A DNA stretch of 64,000 nucleotides from Shinella sp. XGS7. GTDB lineage: Bacteria; Pseudomonadota; Gammaproteobacteria; Burkholderiales; Burkholderiaceae_C. The translations under genes were made by a program, and so were the position numbers. Location of the stretch: assembly GCF_020535565.1 (NCBI RefSeq), contig NZ_CP084758.1:1825501-1889500 (forward strand). The letters are read 5' to 3'. Below the pieces are notes generated by a model. That model did not search any database. It saw only the letters and a program-made list of their open reading frames with translations, and was not told where the DNA came from. Positions 62,058 to 64,000 of the stretch are shown piece by piece (position 1 is the first letter of the stretch; every line of letters begins with the position of its first letter).

Positions 62058-63062
62058 TCAAGCCTCGCCCAGGGCCGCCAGCGCCTCGGCCTCGCGCTCG
62101 GGGCTCAGTCCGGCACGGGTGAACAGTTGCTGCTCGGCCGGCAGGCCGCGCCACCAGGCCAGGGTATCGGCCACGGTCTGGGCCGTGGGGCGGCAGCGCA
62201 GGCCCAGGGCCCGCGCCGCACGGGCGTCCACGCGCGCAAAGCCGGCCCAGGCCGGCGTGTCGGGCAGGGCCAGGGGCAGATCGCTCCAGGCCTGCAGGCC
62301 CAGGGCTTCGAGCCGCGGCATGGCGGTCCAGCGCCAGCGCGGCTGGTCCAGCCCCGCGGCGGCGGCGCAGGCGGCCAGCAGCTCGCCCAGGGGCTGGCTG
62401 GGGCCCACCACATTGAGCGCGGGCGGGGTGGGGCGGCCGCTCTCGATGAGCTGCGCAATGAAGTCCGCCAGATCGCGGGCATCGATCCACTGCACCGGGG
62501 CGTCCGGCCGGCCCGGGGCCAGGATGGGCTCGCCGGCCCGGGCGCGGGCCAGGCGGGCCGGCCAGTAGCTGAAGCGCTGGGTGGGGTCCAGCGGTCCCAC
62601 GATCAGGCCCGGGCGCAGGGCCAGGGCCGCCGCACCCAGACGCTGCTGCAGGGCGGCCTCGCACAAGGCCTTGAGCCCGCCATAGCTCTGGCCGTCCACC
62701 TGCTCGGTCTGCGGGTCGGCCAGCCGGGCCAGGGGCGCGTCTTCCTCGGGCGGCTGCTGAAAGTCGGCATAGACCGAGATCGAGGAGATGAAGAGGTAGC
62801 GGCCGATGCGCCCGCGCAGGCATTCGGCGCTGGCCGCCACCTCGCGGGGTAGATAGCCGCAGCAGTCCAGCACCCAGTCCCACTCGCCCTGCGCCAGCGC
62901 CGAGAGATCGCCGCGCCGGTCGCCCGTGCGCAAGGCCACGCCCGCGGGCGCGGGGCCGGACTGGCTGCGGTTGAACAGGGTCAGGTCGTGACCCCGGGCC
63001 AGCAGGGTGTCCACCAGATGGCGGCCCACAAAGCGGGTGCCGCCCAGGATCAGAATGTTCAT
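62058..63062 (-). CDS. NAD-dependent epimerase/dehydratase (extended SDR)
   Basis: 334 aa. N-terminal NAD site LGGTRFVGRHLVD, ISSISVY with the catalytic serine, and the Y-x3-K pair YGGLK. Resembles the group annotated as sugar epimerase or chloroplast CSP41-like reductase. Substrate unknown. Followed 70 bp later by the helicase on the same strand. Confidence 0.85.
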   Translation of the reverse strand: MNILILGGTRFVGRHLVDTLLARGHDLTLFNRSQSGPAPAGVALRTGDRRGDLSALAQGEWDWVLDCCGYLPREVAASAECLRGRIGRYLFISSISVYADFQQPPEEDAPLARLADPQTEQVDGQSYGGLKALCEAALQQRLGAAALALRPGLIVGPLDPTQRFSYWPARLARARAGEPILAPGRPDAPVQWIDARDLADFIAQLIESGRPTPPALNVVGPSQPLGELLAACAAAAGLDQPRWRWTAMPRLEALGLQAWSDLPLALPDTPAWAGFARVDARAARALGLRCRPTAQTVADTLAWWRGLPAEQQLFTRAGLSPEREAEALAALGEA

Positions 63063-63210
63063 GGCGCCAGTCTATGGGGCTAGTCCCGGCGGGGCGCGTG
63101 CCGAAAGACAGGCCCGGCAGCGTGCAGGATTGCGCAGCCTGGGCACCACAGCGGCCTGCGGCGCGCGCAAAAGCGTTGACCCACGCCGGGCGTCGGGCCA
63201 AGAATGCCGC

Positions 63211-63786
63211 ATGGGTGCACTCTGGTCCGATGAAAAGCGCTGGCGCTCCGCCGTGGAGGGGGGCGAGTTCGGCGTCTGGGACCTGGACCTGCTGCGCGAG
63301 ACCGTGCACTACTCGCCGCGCTGGAAGGCGCATCTGGGCTTCCCGCAGCTGGAGGCGGCCGATGCGGCGGCCTTCTGGCGCTGCCGCGTGCATCCCGAGG
63401 ATCTGCAACCCATGCTGCTGGCCCTGCGCGAGCATATGGATGGTTTCAGCCCCTGCTATGAAGCGCGCTTTCGCCTGCGCAGCAATGGCTCGGGCTACCG
63501 CCTGATGCACTCGCGCGGCCGCGTGGTGGCGCGCGACGCCCTGGGCGAGCCCCTGCGCATGGTCGGCACCATGGTGGACCTGACCGAGCGCCCGGCCTCG
63601 CCGCCGCCGCCCTTGTTCATCGAGGCGCCCGAGCCGCCTCAGGAGCCGGGTCTGCCCCTGCCGTTCCACCGCCTGCTGGGCATCTGCGCCCAGATCCAGG
63701 CCGGCCAGCCCGCCAGCCCCGGCCTGCTGGCCCAGGTGGACGATCTGCTGGAGCTCTCGCTGCGCCAGGTCAGCCTCAGGCCCTGA
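63211..63786 (+). CDS. PAS-domain protein without output domain
   Basis: 191 aa from ATG 63211. One PAS_3-type fold (about 8-115): EFGVWDLDLLRETVHYSPRWKAHLGF, CRVHPEDLQPMLLALREHM, RLRSNGSGYRLMHSRGRVVARDALGEPLRMVGTMVDLTER. The rest is a Pro-rich linker and a short helical tail with no kinase, GGDEF or other output. A possible promoter, TTGACC (63176-63181), 18 bp, AAGAAT (63200-63205), would put transcription start almost at the ATG, giving a leaderless mRNA. Divergent from the epimerase gene. Confidence 0.8.
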   Translation: MGALWSDEKRWRSAVEGGEFGVWDLDLLRETVHYSPRWKAHLGFPQLEAADAAAFWRCRVHPEDLQPMLLALREHMDGFSPCYEARFRLRSNGSGYRLMHSRGRVVARDALGEPLRMVGTMVDLTERPASPPPPLFIEAPEPPQEPGLPLPFHRLLGICAQIQAGQPASPGLLAQVDDLLELSLRQVSLRP

Positions 63787-63867
63787 GTCCCCGCGGGTGC
63801 CGTCCAAAGCGGCGGTCTCTGTGCTGGATCAAGCGGTCGCGCGCTCCCTGGGGCCAGACTGCGGACC

Positions 63868-64000
63868 ATGTCCGCCGCCACCTCCTCCCCCTCACCCGGC
63901 CTGACCCTGCCGGCGCCGCCGCACAGCCTGCTCGATGATCTGCAGGCCGGCTTCACGGCCCTGCTGCTGCTGGCCCTGGGCCTGACCCTGCTGGGCAGCG
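63868..64000 (+). CDS. Start of a membrane protein, possibly YitT family
   Basis: Only 44 codons before the window ends. A Ser/Pro-rich start (MSAATSSPSPG) is followed by HSLLDDLQAGFTALLLLALGLTLLGS, the beginning of a first membrane helix. The pattern H-x-LLDDLQA before a Leu/Gly-rich helix resembles Burkholderiales YitT-family proteins. The assignment is tentative. Confidence 0.4.
   Translation, partial: MSAATSSPSPGLTLPAPPHSLLDDLQAGFTALLLLALGLTLLGS

Overview
The window comes from a GC-rich (about 70 %), motile, flagellated member of the Burkholderiales, most likely the Roseateles/Rubrivivax/Leptothrix side of the order. This rests on the gene order metK | lpxL-type acyltransferases, dapF, DUF484, xerC, on a 2-methylcitrate cluster using acnD/prpF instead of prpD, and on the density of chemosensory and cyclic-di-GMP genes. 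No rRNA, tRNA, CRISPR array, insertion sequence or prophage was found. Genes are dense and many are joined by 1-4 bp stop/start overlaps.

Left part (1-23 kb): a truncated response-regulator diguanylate cyclase; a pseudo-receiver/CheX protein with its own small receiver behind a sigma-28-like promoter; metK facing a housekeeping run (two lipid A acyltransferases, dapF, DUF484, xerC, an unknown outer-membrane protein, rlmI); an Lrp/AsnC regulator and glmS; a cold-shock gene, a small unknown gene and a second-type infA; a divergent PhlG-like hydrolase/TetR pair around a perfect 29-bp palindrome; then an aldo/keto reductase, a DCC-family protein, a UbiG-like methyltransferase, a reductase/epimerase, a LysR regulator and an EamA transporter.

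Middle (34.0 down to 21.8 kb, minus strand): a compact 11-gene chemosensory cluster reading soluble MCP, triple CheW, CheB, HEAT protein, CheR, receiver, CheA, STAS, receiver, membrane MCP-like protein, patatin lipase. It has three unusual parts: an MCP with two complete signalling tips exactly 300 residues apart, one protein with three CheW domains, and a sensorless membrane MCP-like protein carrying a CheZ-like DxxxQ motif. It has no canonical CheZ, CheD or flagellar genes, so an output other than (or besides) swimming is plausible. This is the best candidate for an undescribed system.

Right part (34-64 kb): lysine/arginine exporter with its LysR regulator; an MCP C-terminal remnant; an EAL protein; a propionate (2-methylcitrate) operon thioesterase-prpC-acnD-prpF-prpB with four 4-bp overlaps or tight joints, divergent from a ScfR/RamB-type regulator across tandem 9-bp repeats; a GAF-GGDEF cyclase, a CheY-like receiver and a TPR/degenerate GGDEF/EAL protein; an RND efflux operon ending in a patatin lipoprotein, divergent from an AraC regulator; two fasciclin-domain genes; HU; an Upf1-like helicase; an epimerase; a PAS-only protein; and the start of a membrane protein that may be YitT-like.

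All assignments come from reading motifs and gene context only; no database search was run. Starts were chosen by ribosome binding sites and family-typical N-termini.
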